A stretch of 64,000 nt of DNA from Novosphingobium sediminicola. GTDB taxonomy: Bacteria > Pseudomonadota > Alphaproteobacteria > Sphingomonadales > Sphingomonadaceae. Below the pieces are notes generated by a model. The model did no database searches, was not told the DNA's origin, and saw nothing but the letters and a program-made list of their open reading frames with translations. This document shows positions 27,690 through 36,465 of the stretch, piece by piece. The stretch lies in the NCBI RefSeq assembly GCF_014196525.1, contig NZ_JACIDX010000017.1, positions 54,453 to 118,452 on the forward strand, given 5' to 3'. Both the position numbers and the translations under genes were made by a program. Each line of letters opens with the position of its first letter. Position 1 is the first letter of the stretch.

Positions 27690-27740
27690 AGCGGTCGGTT
27701 CCCGCCACTTTACTGGTTAGCGGTCCGTTCCGGCCACTTT
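27690..27740. repeat. Short direct duplication covering the 3' end of the holin-like gene
   Basis: Two 22-base copies (27690-27711 and 27719-27740) differ at two positions. Read on the minus strand, both spell KVAGTDR followed by a stop, and the differences are synonymous. The copies are in different frames relative to each other. Confidence 0.75.
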
Positions 27741-28007
27741 GCCCCATTGGCGCGCGGCGGTATAACCCAGATATCCGGTGCCGAACAAAGCATAGAGCCC
27801 ATCGGGCAGGCTGTTGAGCCAAAGCTTGACGCCATTGGTGATAGCCGTCGCCACCGGTGCGCTGATCGCCGAGAGCAGGCCCATCGGCAGGCTGAGCAGG
27901 ATCATGCCATACATGAGATAGAGAAAGCTGGGCCGGGCGCGACTTATATAGCGGTCGTGACAGGCTGCTTCGATCTGGGCGGCGGGGGCATCGGCTGATT
28001 CGGGCAT
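27717..28007 (-). CDS. Small holin-like membrane protein
   Basis: Encodes 96 residues; start 28007 (MPESADAP) is supported by AGGAGAG just upstream, whereas the longer open frame runs into the tRNA-Pro gene. After a polar N-terminus there are hydrophobic segments PSFLYLMYGMILLSLPMGLL and a second weaker one (LPDGLYALFGTGYLGY). The pattern resembles the three-helix holin-type proteins found in phage-like clusters and alone in alphaproteobacterial chromosomes. No lysin or phage gene is nearby, so the role is open. It lies downstream of tRNA-Pro and a terminator. Confidence 0.65.
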   Translation of the reverse strand: MPESADAPAAQIEAACHDRYISRARPSFLYLMYGMILLSLPMGLLSAISAPVATAITNGVKLWLNSLPDGLYALFGTGYLGYTAARQWGKVAGTDR

Positions 28008-28078
28008 GGTTGCTCTCCTGTTAAGGAGGGTGATAACCAAATCGGTTTTCGTAGGAAAATTGCACCAGCTTCGGGCAA

Positions 28079-28117
28079 CAAAAAAAGCGACCGCCCGATG
28101 GGCAATCGCCTTTTTGA
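28079..28117. terminator. Bidirectional-type hairpin terminator between tRNA-Pro and the holin-like gene
   Basis: Stem 28087-28096 with 28100-28109 (two mismatches), flanked by an A-run (28080-28086) and a T-run (28111-28115). On the minus strand it gives a hairpin followed by seven T bases just after tRNA-Pro. Confidence 0.75.
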
Positions 28118-28124
28118 AACCAAT

Positions 28125-28201
28125 TGGTCGGGACGAGAGGATTCGAACCTCCGACCCCCACACCCCCAGTGTGATGCGCTACCAGGCTGCGCTACGTCCC
28201 G
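28125..28201 (-). tRNA. tRNA-Pro (anticodon GGG)
   Basis: A 77-nt cloverleaf on the minus strand. Acceptor CGGGACG pairs with CGTCCCG, the T-arm contains GGTTCGAATCC and the 3' CCA is encoded. The anticodon loop CTGGGGG gives GGG. A terminator follows. Confidence 0.95.
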
Positions 28202-28499
28202 ACCTTGGTTGTTTCCGGTGGGGCGTTGCCCTGCCGGAGGCGCGCCTATAGGAGGGCTTATTCGGCATGGCAATCATCTTTTTGCATTTTTCTGGCAATT
28301 TTTTTGCCTTGCTGATGAGGGTTTGAATCAAAACCCAGGCATTCCGGGCATTATGGCCGCACACTTCCCGTTACATTGATATGATCCGGATAAGCTGCTA
28401 GGCGCTCGGTCACTTCGGGGGAGGCGCGAGAAGGCGGGATTTGTCCTGTCCGCTTGGCCAGATCCCATTCCTGTTATTCCTGCGCAAGGGTGTTTTCCC
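28202..28499. other. Intergenic region upstream of yajC
   Basis: Almost 300 bases between the divergent tRNA-Pro and yajC genes. It must hold both promoters. TATGAT near 28379 is a possible -10 for yajC, but no convincing -35 was seen. No small gene is supported. Confidence 0.4.
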
Positions 28500-28835
28500 G
28501 TGTCGATCCAAACGCTTTCGCTTCTTTCCGCCGCCGCCGCCGGTGGCCAGCCCCCCGCTTGGCTGCAGTTCCTGCCGCTGGTGCTGATGGGCATTGTCAT
28601 GTGGTTCCTGTTCCTGCGCCCGCAGATGGCCCAGCAAAAGGCCCAGAAGGCCAAGCTGGAAGGCATCAAGAAGAACGACATGGTGATTACCGCCGGTGGC
28701 CTGCTGGCCAAGGTGGTCAAGGCCGACGACGATTATCTCGAACTGGAAATCGCCCCCAACACCCGCGTGCGCGCGGTGCGGGCGACGATTTCGGACGTGG
28801 TGATGCCCGGCACCGGCAAGCCCGCCAACGACTGA
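28500..28835 (+). CDS. yajC: Sec translocase accessory subunit YajC
   Basis: YajC (111 aa) is a small inner-membrane partner of SecDF. It uses a GTG start (AAGGGTG upstream). One membrane helix (FLPLVLMGIVMWFLFLRPQ) is followed by the typical basic stretch and KKNDMVITAGGLLAKVV. It is the first gene of yajC-secD-secF; a hairpin in the gap before secD may attenuate transcription. Confidence 0.95.
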   Translation: MSIQTLSLLSAAAAGGQPPAWLQFLPLVLMGIVMWFLFLRPQMAQQKAQKAKLEGIKKNDMVITAGGLLAKVVKADDDYLELEIAPNTRVRAVRATISDVVMPGTGKPAND

Positions 28836-28844
28836 CATCATAGG

Positions 28845-28878
28845 CGCCCCGTGCTTGAACGTGCATCGGGGCGTTCTT
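28845..28878 (+). terminator. Hairpin in the yajC-secD gap (possible attenuator)
   Basis: CGCCCCG (28845-28851) pairs with CGGGGCG (28867-28873), extended by TGC/GCA inside. The T-run after it is short and interrupted (TTCTT), so partial read-through into secD is likely. Confidence 0.5.
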
Positions 28879-28948
28879 ATGTGCGCTGCTCTGGCCCGCG
28901 CCCAATCCATGGGCGGGCCGCTTTTCATTTCTAGAGCCGGATGAACCC

Positions 28949-30523
28949 ATGCTCGATTTTCCCCGCTGGAAACAGCTTTGGTACTGGGCGCTTACGCTGC
29001 TTTGCGTGGCCGCCGCCGTGCCTTCGATAGTGTCATGGGCCGGGGGCAACTGGCCCTCCTCGCTGCCCAATCCCAAGATCAACCTTGGCCTCGACCTTGC
29101 CGGCGGCAGCCACCTGTTGCTCGAAGCCAATGCCGATCAGGTGGTTTCGCAGCGCCTTGAAGGCAAGGAAGAAGAAGTGCGCGCCGCCCTGAAGAAGGCC
29201 GGCAACGTGCATTATGGCGACATTTCCACCAAGGGCGGTGTGCTGTCCTTTATGGTGGCCAGCAACGCCGAGGTCGATGCCGCGCGCGAAGTGCTGGTGC
29301 CGCTGACCACGGGCGCGGGGCTTTCGGGCAAGCGTGACTGGGACATTCAGGTGGTCGACACCACCCGTTTCGTGCTGACGCCGACCAAGGAAGGCATTGC
29401 CGACGCCATTGACAAGGCGATGGAAACCGCCACCGAAGTGGTGCGCAAGCGTATCGACGCCATGGGCACGCGCGAACCGACCATCATCCGTCAGGGTGCA
29501 GATCGCATCGTGGTGCAGGTTCCCGGCCTGTCCGATCCGGCGGCTTTGAAGGCCCTGCTGGGCCAGACCGCCAAGCTGGAATTCAAGCTGGTGGATCAGA
29601 ACGGCATGGCGGGCGGCGTTGCGGCCCCAGGCGATGAAATTGTGCCCTTTGCCAATGGGCAGGGCGCGATTGCGGTCAAGCGCCTGGGCGGCATCAAGGG
29701 CGATCGCCTGACCAATGCCACGCAGAGCTTCAGCCAGCACAACGAGGCGGTCGTTTCGATCACCTTCGACAATCAGGGCGGCGAACAATTCGCCCGCCTG
29801 ACCAGCCAGAATGTCGGCAAGCCTTTTGCGATCATTCTGGACGGCAAGGTACTCTCGGCCCCCAACATCAACGAACCGATCATGGGCGGCAGCGCCCAGA
29901 TTTCGGGCAGCTTTACCGTGGAAAGCGCGAACCAACTGGCGATTGCACTGCGTTCGGGCGCGCTGCCGGTGGACCTGAAGGTGGTTGAGGAACGCACGGT
30001 CGGTCCCGACCTTGGCGCCGATTCGATCCACAAGGGCATGATCGCCATGGTGGTCGGCACGGCGCTGGTGGTGATCTTCATGGCCGTCACCTATGGCCGC
30101 TTCGGCATCTATGCCAATACGGCGGTGATCCTCAACGTGCTTATGATCCTTGGCATCATGGCGGTGTTCAACACCACGCTGACGCTGCCCGGCATCGCCG
30201 GTTTCGTGCTGACCATCGGCGCGGCGGTCGACGCCAACGTGCTGATCAACGAGCGCATCCGCGAAGAGCGGCGGCGCGGGCGCAAGGTCGTGCAATCGGT
30301 CGAGCTGGGCTATAAAGAGGCAAGCCGCACCATCTTTGACGCCAACATCACCCATATCATTGCGGCGGTGTTGATGTTCGAATTCGGCTCCGGCCCGATC
30401 AAGGGTTTTGCCGTGGTGTTGATGATCGGTATTGCGACCTCGGTGTTCACCGCCGTTTTCCTCACCCGCATGTGGGTGGCGGGCTGGCTGCGCCGCGCGC
30501 GCCCGTCCGACCTGCATATCTGA
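28949..30523 (+). CDS. secD: Protein translocase subunit SecD
   Basis: SecD (524 aa) uses the proton gradient to help complete Sec export. It has an N-terminal membrane helix, the large periplasmic P1 region with KINLGLDLAGGSHLLLE and RIVVQVPGLSDP, then six C-terminal helices of the RND-like fold (ALRSGALPVDLKVVEERTVG, IGAAVDANVLINERIREE). It lies 15 bases before secF. Confidence 0.98.
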   Translation: MLDFPRWKQLWYWALTLLCVAAAVPSIVSWAGGNWPSSLPNPKINLGLDLAGGSHLLLEANADQVVSQRLEGKEEEVRAALKKAGNVHYGDISTKGGVLSFMVASNAEVDAAREVLVPLTTGAGLSGKRDWDIQVVDTTRFVLTPTKEGIADAIDKAMETATEVVRKRIDAMGTREPTIIRQGADRIVVQVPGLSDPAALKALLGQTAKLEFKLVDQNGMAGGVAAPGDEIVPFANGQGAIAVKRLGGIKGDRLTNATQSFSQHNEAVVSITFDNQGGEQFARLTSQNVGKPFAIILDGKVLSAPNINEPIMGGSAQISGSFTVESANQLAIALRSGALPVDLKVVEERTVGPDLGADSIHKGMIAMVVGTALVVIFMAVTYGRFGIYANTAVILNVLMILGIMAVFNTTLTLPGIAGFVLTIGAAVDANVLINERIREERRRGRKVVQSVELGYKEASRTIFDANITHIIAAVLMFEFGSGPIKGFAVVLMIGIATSVFTAVFLTRMWVAGWLRRARPSDLHI

Positions 30524-30538
30524 TAGGGGTGATTTTCC

Positions 30539-31495
30539 ATGCGTTTGCTTAAACTCGTCCCTGACAACACCAATCTCCACTTTTTGAAGTGGCAGTGGCC
30601 GACCACGATCATCTCTGTCCTGCTGATGCTGGGCAGTTGGACGCTGATGTTCACCCACGGGCTGAACATGGGCGTGGACTTTGTGGGCGGCCAGATGATC
30701 CGCGTGACCTTTACGCAAAGCCCGACCGCGCCGATCGCGCAATTGCGCGGCGAGGTCGAAACACTGGGCTATGGCGAACCGATCATCCAGACCTTTGGCA
30801 AGCCCAACGAGATCTCGATCCGCCTGCGCCTGCCCGAAGGGTCGGACAAGGATGCGGCTCTGGCCGATGCGATGGCCAAGAAGATTACCGCCAACATCAA
30901 GCAGAACCATGCCGACGCGCGCGTCGATGGGGTCGATTCGGTGTCGGGCAAGGTCTCGAAGGAATTGGGCTGGACCGCGTTCAAGGCGCTGGGCTTTGCC
31001 AGCCTCGCGATCTCGATCTTCATCTGGTATCGCTTTGAATGGCAATTCGGCGTCGGCGCTCTGGTCAGCCTTGTACATGACGTTTCGCTGGTGCTGGGCC
31101 TGTTTGCTGTGACACAGATGGAGTTCGACCTGACCATCGTGGCGGCGATCCTGACGGTGATCGGCTATTCACTCAACGATACGATCGTGGTCTATGACCG
31201 CATCCGCGAGAACCTGAAGAAGTTCCGCAAGATGCCGCTGGAAGAATTGCTCGACTTGTCGGTGAATGAAACGCTGGCGCGCACCGTGGTGACCTCGGGC
31301 ACGATGCTGATCACGCTGATCGCGCTGCTGCTGCTGGGGCCCAAGGTGATCTTCGGCTTCTCGGCGGCGCTGATCCTGGGGATTTTCGTCTGCACCTATT
31401 CCTCGATCTATGCCGCAGCCCCGATGCTGATCTGGCTCAAGGTCAACCCGACCAGCTTTGTGCCGGGTGAGGGGAGCAAGGATGAGGCGCCTTAA
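30539..31495 (+). CDS. secF: Protein translocase subunit SecF
   Basis: SecF (318 aa) pairs with SecD in the inner membrane. It has the N-terminal helix, GLNMGVDFVGGQMIRV in the periplasmic loop, and the conserved membrane block IGYSLNDTIVVYDRIRENL with the Asp used in proton passage. ATAGGGGTG precedes the start. Transcription runs into a perfect-arm hairpin (31504-31547) that probably ends the operon. Confidence 0.98.
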   Translation: MRLLKLVPDNTNLHFLKWQWPTTIISVLLMLGSWTLMFTHGLNMGVDFVGGQMIRVTFTQSPTAPIAQLRGEVETLGYGEPIIQTFGKPNEISIRLRLPEGSDKDAALADAMAKKITANIKQNHADARVDGVDSVSGKVSKELGWTAFKALGFASLAISIFIWYRFEWQFGVGALVSLVHDVSLVLGLFAVTQMEFDLTIVAAILTVIGYSLNDTIVVYDRIRENLKKFRKMPLEELLDLSVNETLARTVVTSGTMLITLIALLLLGPKVIFGFSAALILGIFVCTYSSIYAAAPMLIWLKVNPTSFVPGEGSKDEAP

Positions 31496-31503
31496 ATAAA
31501 TTT

Positions 31504-31547
31504 GCCTACGGCGGGCAAAGGGTCGAGACCCTTTGCCCGCCGTAGGC
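31504..31547. repeat. Interspersed hairpin repeat, short form (copy 2)
   Basis: Two fully complementary 21-base arms around a two-base centre. Compared with the consensus CCTCCGG/CCGGAGG ends, it reads CCTACGG/CCGTAGG, so both arms carry the matching change. It occupies the 51-base gap between convergent secF and the glycosyltransferase gene and can serve as a terminator for both. Confidence 0.9.
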
Positions 31548-32725
31548 TAAATCGCTTCCTGCCAAATTTCCCTCAATTTCATCGCATTGGCTTCCCAGCT
31601 AAACCCCGCCACCTGCGCAGCTACATCTGCCTGATCAATCGGCGCGGCCAGCAATTCCCGAGCCGCCGTTGCAATGGCGTGAGGTGTGCGCAAGGCAATC
31701 CGGCCCGCCGCCGGAGAAGTGATGACCTCGCGCCCGCCGCCAATATCCGGGATGATCAGAGGCGCCCCGCAGGCCATCGCCTCGATCCAGACATTGGCCA
31801 ATCCCTCGCGTTCGGATGGCAGCACAACGGCGTCGGCGGCGCTCATCAGCAGGGGCAGGGCGTCATGGCTGACCTGTCCGAGAAAATGAACGCGGGCGGC
31901 AAAAGGTTCGGCAACCTGACGCAGGACGGTTTCATAAGCACCGGTACCGGCCAGCGCCAGATGCGCATCGGGCAATTCCTCCAAAGCGCCAATGGCCAGC
32001 GCCTGCCCCTTGATGGCGATCAGCGCGCCGGGGCACACCAGCAATGGCGCGCCATCGGGAATCGTCAGGCCGAGCTTTTCCGGCAACGCGCCACGCGCCT
32101 GCGCCCGAGGCGTGGGCGTAAACCGCTCCCGGTCCAGCCCGGTGTAATGCACGCGCAGCTTGGCCTTATCCATCCCCAGCGCCACCATGTCGCGCCCAAG
32201 AGCGCCCGAGACGGTCAACAGCGCCGACGCCTGATCCGCCGCCGCCAGCATCTGCGCCAGCGCCGCCGGTCGCCCGCCCCAGTAATGGATGTCCGATCCC
32301 CGCGCCTTGATCGTCAGCGGCAGGCCTAATTCGCGCGCGATGATCGCGGCGGCGGGGCCATCGGGAAAGAAAAACTGCGCATCGACCAGATCAAAGGGCT
32401 TTTCGGCATGGAGGTGCCGCACCAGAGGCAGCACTGCGCGTGTAATCCGCGCCGGATTGCTATCGCTCCCGATCATCGGGATCAGCGTGAAACGCGGATG
32501 CAAGACTGTGAGCCCGCCCAATTCCGATTGCGCAGGGCATTGCGCCCAATCCCGATAGGGCTGGCGCAGGCTGAGCGGAAAAGGAGGCAGGCCGATGGGG
32601 TTGATCATCGTCAGATCAACCCCGCCCAGCCGGTGAAGTGCCGCCATCTGATTGGCGACGAATTTGCCGAACCCCCCGCGCACGGGCGAGGGGAACAGGG
32701 TGGAAATGGAAAGGACGCGCATCAT
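31547..32725 (-). CDS. Family 4 glycosyltransferase (GT-B fold)
   Basis: A 392-residue glycosyltransferase. The N-terminal half begins MRVLSISTLFPSPVRGGFG with the Gly-rich donor loop. The C-terminal half has LSVSGALGRDMVALG-like contact segments and the GT4 donor site VVLPSEREGLANVWIEAMACGAPLI with its E-x7-E motif. It probably transfers a sugar from a nucleotide donor to a polysaccharide or lipid; no other polysaccharide genes are nearby, so the acceptor is unknown. It converges with secF. Confidence 0.88.
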   Translation of the reverse strand: MMRVLSISTLFPSPVRGGFGKFVANQMAALHRLGGVDLTMINPIGLPPFPLSLRQPYRDWAQCPAQSELGGLTVLHPRFTLIPMIGSDSNPARITRAVLPLVRHLHAEKPFDLVDAQFFFPDGPAAAIIARELGLPLTIKARGSDIHYWGGRPAALAQMLAAADQASALLTVSGALGRDMVALGMDKAKLRVHYTGLDRERFTPTPRAQARGALPEKLGLTIPDGAPLLVCPGALIAIKGQALAIGALEELPDAHLALAGTGAYETVLRQVAEPFAARVHFLGQVSHDALPLLMSAADAVVLPSEREGLANVWIEAMACGAPLIIPDIGGGREVITSPAAGRIALRTPHAIATAARELLAAPIDQADVAAQVAGFSWEANAMKLREIWQEAI

Positions 32726-32735
32726 GCGCGGGTGA

Positions 32736-33308
32736 TTACAGCTTCCTCACTAACATTTCGGCAACAGCCAGCCATGGCGGACTGTCGATCACCAACTGGC
32801 GATGGCCGATGCCGGGAGGCAGCAGCGCGATCCGATGCTCGTCGCGATCGATCAGGCGGCCAAAAACGAATCGCCCTCCCGGACGCGGAGCAAGCACGTC
32901 ACGGTTAACCAGTTTGGAGAAACTCTCCGGCTGCATCTGGCGCAGCCAGATCTGGTCGCCGCTGCGGTAATCGCCCGCGCCGGTTTCCACCGACATGGCC
33001 ATTTGCGTGCCTTCGCCCACCAATTCGGATGGCAGGATGGCATCGCGCGGTGTGGTCAATGCCTCGGCCCCGACATCGGTCAGGCGAGCGACCATTTTGG
33101 CCTGTTCGGCAGCATCGCCGCGCACCAAAAGCTCCGGATCAACCTCAAGTGCGAGGGCAATCCGGTTCATCCAGATGAGCGAAAGATTGCGCGTGCCGGT
33201 TTCCAGCCTGCCAATCGTCTGCGCCGTTGTGGGCGGTGAACAACGCGCGGCCACATCGGCCAGCGTCATGCCCTTTTGTCTGCGAATATCACGTATGCGG
33301 TTAATCAT
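32736..33308 (-). CDS. XRE-family regulator with degenerate S24-like C-terminus
   Basis: A 190-residue DNA-binding protein. Residues ~3-60 form an XRE helix-turn-helix (IRDIRRQKGMTLADVAARC, TIGRLETGTRNLSLIWM). The C-terminal part (MSVETGAGDYRSGDQIWLR) resembles the LexA/S24 fold of phage-type repressors, but I do not see the Ser-Lys dyad for self-cleavage. It is divergent from the DUF6456-like gene across a 108-base gap, so it could control both. It ends just 10 bases from the start of the glycosyltransferase gene. Confidence 0.82.
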   Translation of the reverse strand: MINRIRDIRRQKGMTLADVAARCSPPTTAQTIGRLETGTRNLSLIWMNRIALALEVDPELLVRGDAAEQAKMVARLTDVGAEALTTPRDAILPSELVGEGTQMAMSVETGAGDYRSGDQIWLRQMQPESFSKLVNRDVLAPRPGGRFVFGRLIDRDEHRIALLPPGIGHRQLVIDSPPWLAVAEMLVRKL

Positions 33309-33416
33309 GACTAGCCGACCCCTCGAACCAATCCGGTTTTTTCACTTTCCTACAATTCGCCCGGTTTGGCAAACTCTTTGCAGGGAATGGCGGAACAAAC
33401 CTAAGGAGATAGTACT

Positions 33417-33890
33417 ATGAATCGTCAACTTGTCGAACGGGAATTAACCGCACAGGGGGCGGGACGCGGAAAATCTCGCCGATTGGGGCGCAGCGTGACG
33501 GTTAATTTGTGCGAATCGCCCCTCACATGGCTCCATGCGCGCGGTCATCTGACCGATCACGAATATGATGCGGGCGAGCGGCTGCGCGCCGATTGGGAAA
33601 TGGCGCAGCTCAGCCCCAATATTTCAATGCGCTGGGACCCCGTCACTATCCGGGGCAGCCGTCATGAGCGCGATCTTAACCCCACCGAGCGCCAGATTGC
33701 CGCCAAGGCCCGTTTCGACGGTGCGCTTGCGGAGGCGGGTAAGGGCCTCTCCGACATCCTCTGGCGTGTCGTCTGCGCGGGCGACAGTCTGCCCGTAGCC
33801 GAAAAGGCGCTCGAATGGCCTGCGCGGTCGGGCAAGCTGGTGTTGAAGCTGGCGCTTGACCGGGTGGCGGGGTTCTATCGGATCGGGTGA
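33417..33890 (+). CDS. DUF6456-like alphaproteobacterial protein
   Basis: A 157-residue basic, soluble protein preceded by a strong ribosome site (AAGGAG). The segment SPLTWLHARGHLTDHEYDAGERLRADWE and the C-terminal LSDILWRVVCAGDSLPVAEKALEW resemble the DUF6456 domain common in alphaproteobacteria, whose function I cannot state. No membrane segment or catalytic motif is visible. The regulator gene lies divergently upstream. Confidence 0.7.
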   Translation: MNRQLVERELTAQGAGRGKSRRLGRSVTVNLCESPLTWLHARGHLTDHEYDAGERLRADWEMAQLSPNISMRWDPVTIRGSRHERDLNPTERQIAAKARFDGALAEAGKGLSDILWRVVCAGDSLPVAEKALEWPARSGKLVLKLALDRVAGFYRIG

Positions 33891-33907
33891 GGGGGGAGGG
33901 GCTTTTG

Positions 33908-34100
33908 TGCCTCCGGCGGGCAAAGGGTCTCGACCCTTTGCAATCCCGTTACTGTATTCGTTGTGCTTATGATCAACCTTGTGCAACCTTGCCGCGCCGC
34001 AGGCTTTTAAACCGCTTCGCGGAACAGCGCATTCTAGCAATCTAAGCGCCAAATTAACGGGATCGCAAAGGGACCCAAGTCCCTTTGCCCGCCGGAGGCA
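33908..34100. repeat. Interspersed hairpin repeat, long form (copy 3)
   Basis: 193 bp, the same length as the copy at 24.9 kb, with TGCCTCCGGCGGGC and GCCCGCCGGAGGCA ends. The core shares CCCGTTACTGT, ATCAAC.TTG, GCAGGCTTTT and AAACCGCTTCGCGGAACAG with the others. It lies between convergent genes (DUF6456-like and ABC-F). Flanking TTTTG/CAAAA extends the palindrome further. Confidence 0.87.
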
Positions 34101-34115
34101 AAAACCTCCCGCCCT

Positions 34116-35909
34116 TTATCCCTCCACCATCTCCGCCAATTCCAGCCAACGCTCCTCGGAGGCATCCTTTTCCGCGCGGGCCTTGTCCAGCGCCGCTGTC
34201 AATTGAGCAAAGCGCGCCGGGTTCTGGGTATAGAGATCCCCATCCGCCAACGCCTCCTCCAGCTTGGCAATCTCGCCGTCCAGCGCCTCGATCCGCGCGG
34301 GCAGCAGGTCGTAATCGCGCTGGTCTTTATAGCTCAGCTTGACCTTATTGCGCGCCGGCATGACCACGGGCGCGGCCTCGGCTTTGTCCGCCACAGCCGC
34401 CTTCTTGGCCGCCGGAGCATTGCGCTGCTGGCGCTGCTTTTCCCAATCGGCATAGCCGCCCGCGACGATATCCACCCGGCCCGAACCATCCAGCCCCAGC
34501 GTGACCGTACAGGTGCGATCCAGAAAGTCGCGGTCGTGCGATACGATCAGCACCGTGCCGTCATAATCGGCGATCACTTCCTGAAGCAGGTCGAGCGTTT
34601 CCAGATCGAGGTCGTTGGTCGGTTCGTCCAGTACCAAAAGATTGGAAGTTCGCGCAAATTCGCGCGCCAACAGCAAGCGCGACCGCTCGCCGCCCGACAG
34701 TGTACCCACCCGCGCCTCGATCAGGCCGGGGTCGAACAGGAAGTCCTTGAGATAGCCCTGAACATGCTTCTTCTCGCCGCGCACATCGACCCAGTCGCCG
34801 CCCTCGGCCAGCACATCGCGAATGCGCTTTTCCGGGCTCAAAAGGCTGCGCTGCTGGTCAATCATCACGCCCGACAGCGTCTGGGCCAGCTTGACCGTGC
34901 CGATGTCCGGCTCCAATTCTCCGGTCAGCATTTTAAGCAAGGTGGTCTTGCCCGCACCATTGCCGCCGACAAGGCCGATCCGGTCGCCGCGCTGGATGCG
35001 CAGGGAGAAATCACGGATGATCGTGCGGTCGCCGAATTTCTTCGACACATTCTCGGCCACGATCACCGATTTGGTTTTTACATCGTCGCTGGCCAGCTTC
35101 ATCTTGGCCGCGCCCTGCACCGACAGCATCGAGGCGCGCTGCGCCCGCATCTGATAGAGCTTTTCCAAACGCCCCTGATTGCGCTTGCGCCGCGCTGTGA
35201 CGCCCCGCGAAAGCCAGTGCGTTTCCAGCTTCAGCTTGGCGTCCAGCTTTTCGGTCGCCCGCGCCTCATTGGCGTAAACCTCCTCTTCCCACGCCTCATA
35301 GCCGCCAAAGCCTACCTCGCGCCGCCGCATAGACCCGCGATCCAGCCAGAGCGTCGCCCGCGTCAGGCGCGTCAAAAAGGTGCGGTCATGGCTGATGACC
35401 ACGAAGGCGCCGGTATAACGCTGCAACCAGCTTTCCAGCCAGTCGATCGCCGCCAGATCCATATGGTTGGTCGGTTCGTCCAGCAGCAGCAGGTCCGGCT
35501 CGCTGGCCAGCGCGCGACAGATCGCCGCCCGGCGCCGCTCGCCGCCCGAGGCGCTGGCAGCCTCACGCATCAGGTCGATGCCCAACTGGCTGGCGATGGA
35601 TTCCACCTCATATTGGGGCGGGGCGTCCGGCCCCTCCAGGCAATAGTCAAGCAGGCGCGGGCATCCGGCAAAATCCGGGTCCTGTTCCAGCACGACCACC
35701 TTGGTGCCCGGCTGGATGCTGCGATTGCCCTTGTCCGCGTCCAGCGTCCCCGCAATCAGGCGCAGCAGCGTGGTCTTGCCCGCACCATTGCGCCCGATCA
35801 GCGCGAGCCGATCACGCGGGCCGATGAAAATGTCGAGGTCGCGAAAAAGCCAGCCCGATCCCTGGATCAGGCTCAGTCCTTCCCAGCTGAGAATAGGTGC
35901 AACTGCCAT
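34116..35909 (-). CDS. ABC-F family ATPase (Uup-like)
   Basis: A 597-residue cytosolic protein with two ABC ATPase domains and no membrane part. Walker A motifs are GRNGAGKTTLL and GGNGAGKTTLL, signatures SGGERRRAAICRAL and SGGERSRLLLAREF, and Walker B LLLDEPTNHMDL and LVLDEPTNDLDL. A linker between the domains and a C-terminal coiled coil (~residues 515-597, Lys/Glu-rich) match Uup-type ABC-F proteins, which act on ribosomes or DNA branch intermediates. The exact subfamily is inferred. Confidence 0.93.
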   Translation of the reverse strand: MAVAPILSWEGLSLIQGSGWLFRDLDIFIGPRDRLALIGRNGAGKTTLLRLIAGTLDADKGNRSIQPGTKVVVLEQDPDFAGCPRLLDYCLEGPDAPPQYEVESIASQLGIDLMREAASASGGERRRAAICRALASEPDLLLLDEPTNHMDLAAIDWLESWLQRYTGAFVVISHDRTFLTRLTRATLWLDRGSMRRREVGFGGYEAWEEEVYANEARATEKLDAKLKLETHWLSRGVTARRKRNQGRLEKLYQMRAQRASMLSVQGAAKMKLASDDVKTKSVIVAENVSKKFGDRTIIRDFSLRIQRGDRIGLVGGNGAGKTTLLKMLTGELEPDIGTVKLAQTLSGVMIDQQRSLLSPEKRIRDVLAEGGDWVDVRGEKKHVQGYLKDFLFDPGLIEARVGTLSGGERSRLLLAREFARTSNLLVLDEPTNDLDLETLDLLQEVIADYDGTVLIVSHDRDFLDRTCTVTLGLDGSGRVDIVAGGYADWEKQRQQRNAPAAKKAAVADKAEAAPVVMPARNKVKLSYKDQRDYDLLPARIEALDGEIAKLEEALADGDLYTQNPARFAQLTAALDKARAEKDASEERWLELAEMVEG

Positions 35910-36052
35910 GGGCGCGCGTTAGGCAGTGCCCGACGGGAAGGCAAGCAATTCGCGTCTTTTTATCGCCCCCTCTTGCCTTCTATGGCTGGCTGAACAATCG
36001 CTATGTTCTCTATTCACATCGCGTTCAATCGCAAACGGATAACCCGCATTTC

Positions 36053-36382
36053 ATGTTCACACGGCTCACCTCTATGATGATGATGGCCCCTCTGGCGCTC
36101 TGGGCGGTGGTGTCGGCGCTGGCTTTGCCGCCTGTGCCGATGGCCCATGCCGGGCCGGGCGAGGCGCAGGGCGAGGCCCGCCGTGAAATGCGCGCGGGCA
36201 ATGTGCGCTCGCTGCGTGAAATTGAAACGCATGTTTTGCCGATGATGGCGGGCGCGCAATATCTGGGCCCCGAATACGACCCGTTGGCCATGGCCTATCG
36301 CCTGAAATTCGTGAAGGACGGGCGCGTGGTCTTTGTCGATGTCGATGCGCGTTCCGGGGAAATCCTGCGCCAGCGGCGCTGA
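36053..36382 (+). CDS. Exported PepSY-like protein linked to a two-component system
   Basis: The start at 36053 (MFTRLTSMMMM) gives 109 residues with a signal peptide ending near PMAHA. The C-terminal half (YDPLAMAYRLKFVKDGRVVFVDVDARSGEILRQRR) has the PepSY-type pattern of a short beta-rich periplasmic domain. It precedes the response regulator by 83 bases on the same strand. PepSY proteins often accompany PhoP/PhoQ-like pairs, which suggests a sensor-modulating role. An upstream extension of this frame has no support. Confidence 0.8.
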   Translation: MFTRLTSMMMMAPLALWAVVSALALPPVPMAHAGPGEAQGEARREMRAGNVRSLREIETHVLPMMAGAQYLGPEYDPLAMAYRLKFVKDGRVVFVDVDARSGEILRQRR

Positions 36383-36465
36383 TCCCTGCTCCCTTGCGCT
36401 TGACGCGGCGCGGCCTCGCGCCCATCTCCCTTTGTTAATCCGACCTAATAATAAGGAAGTGCCAG

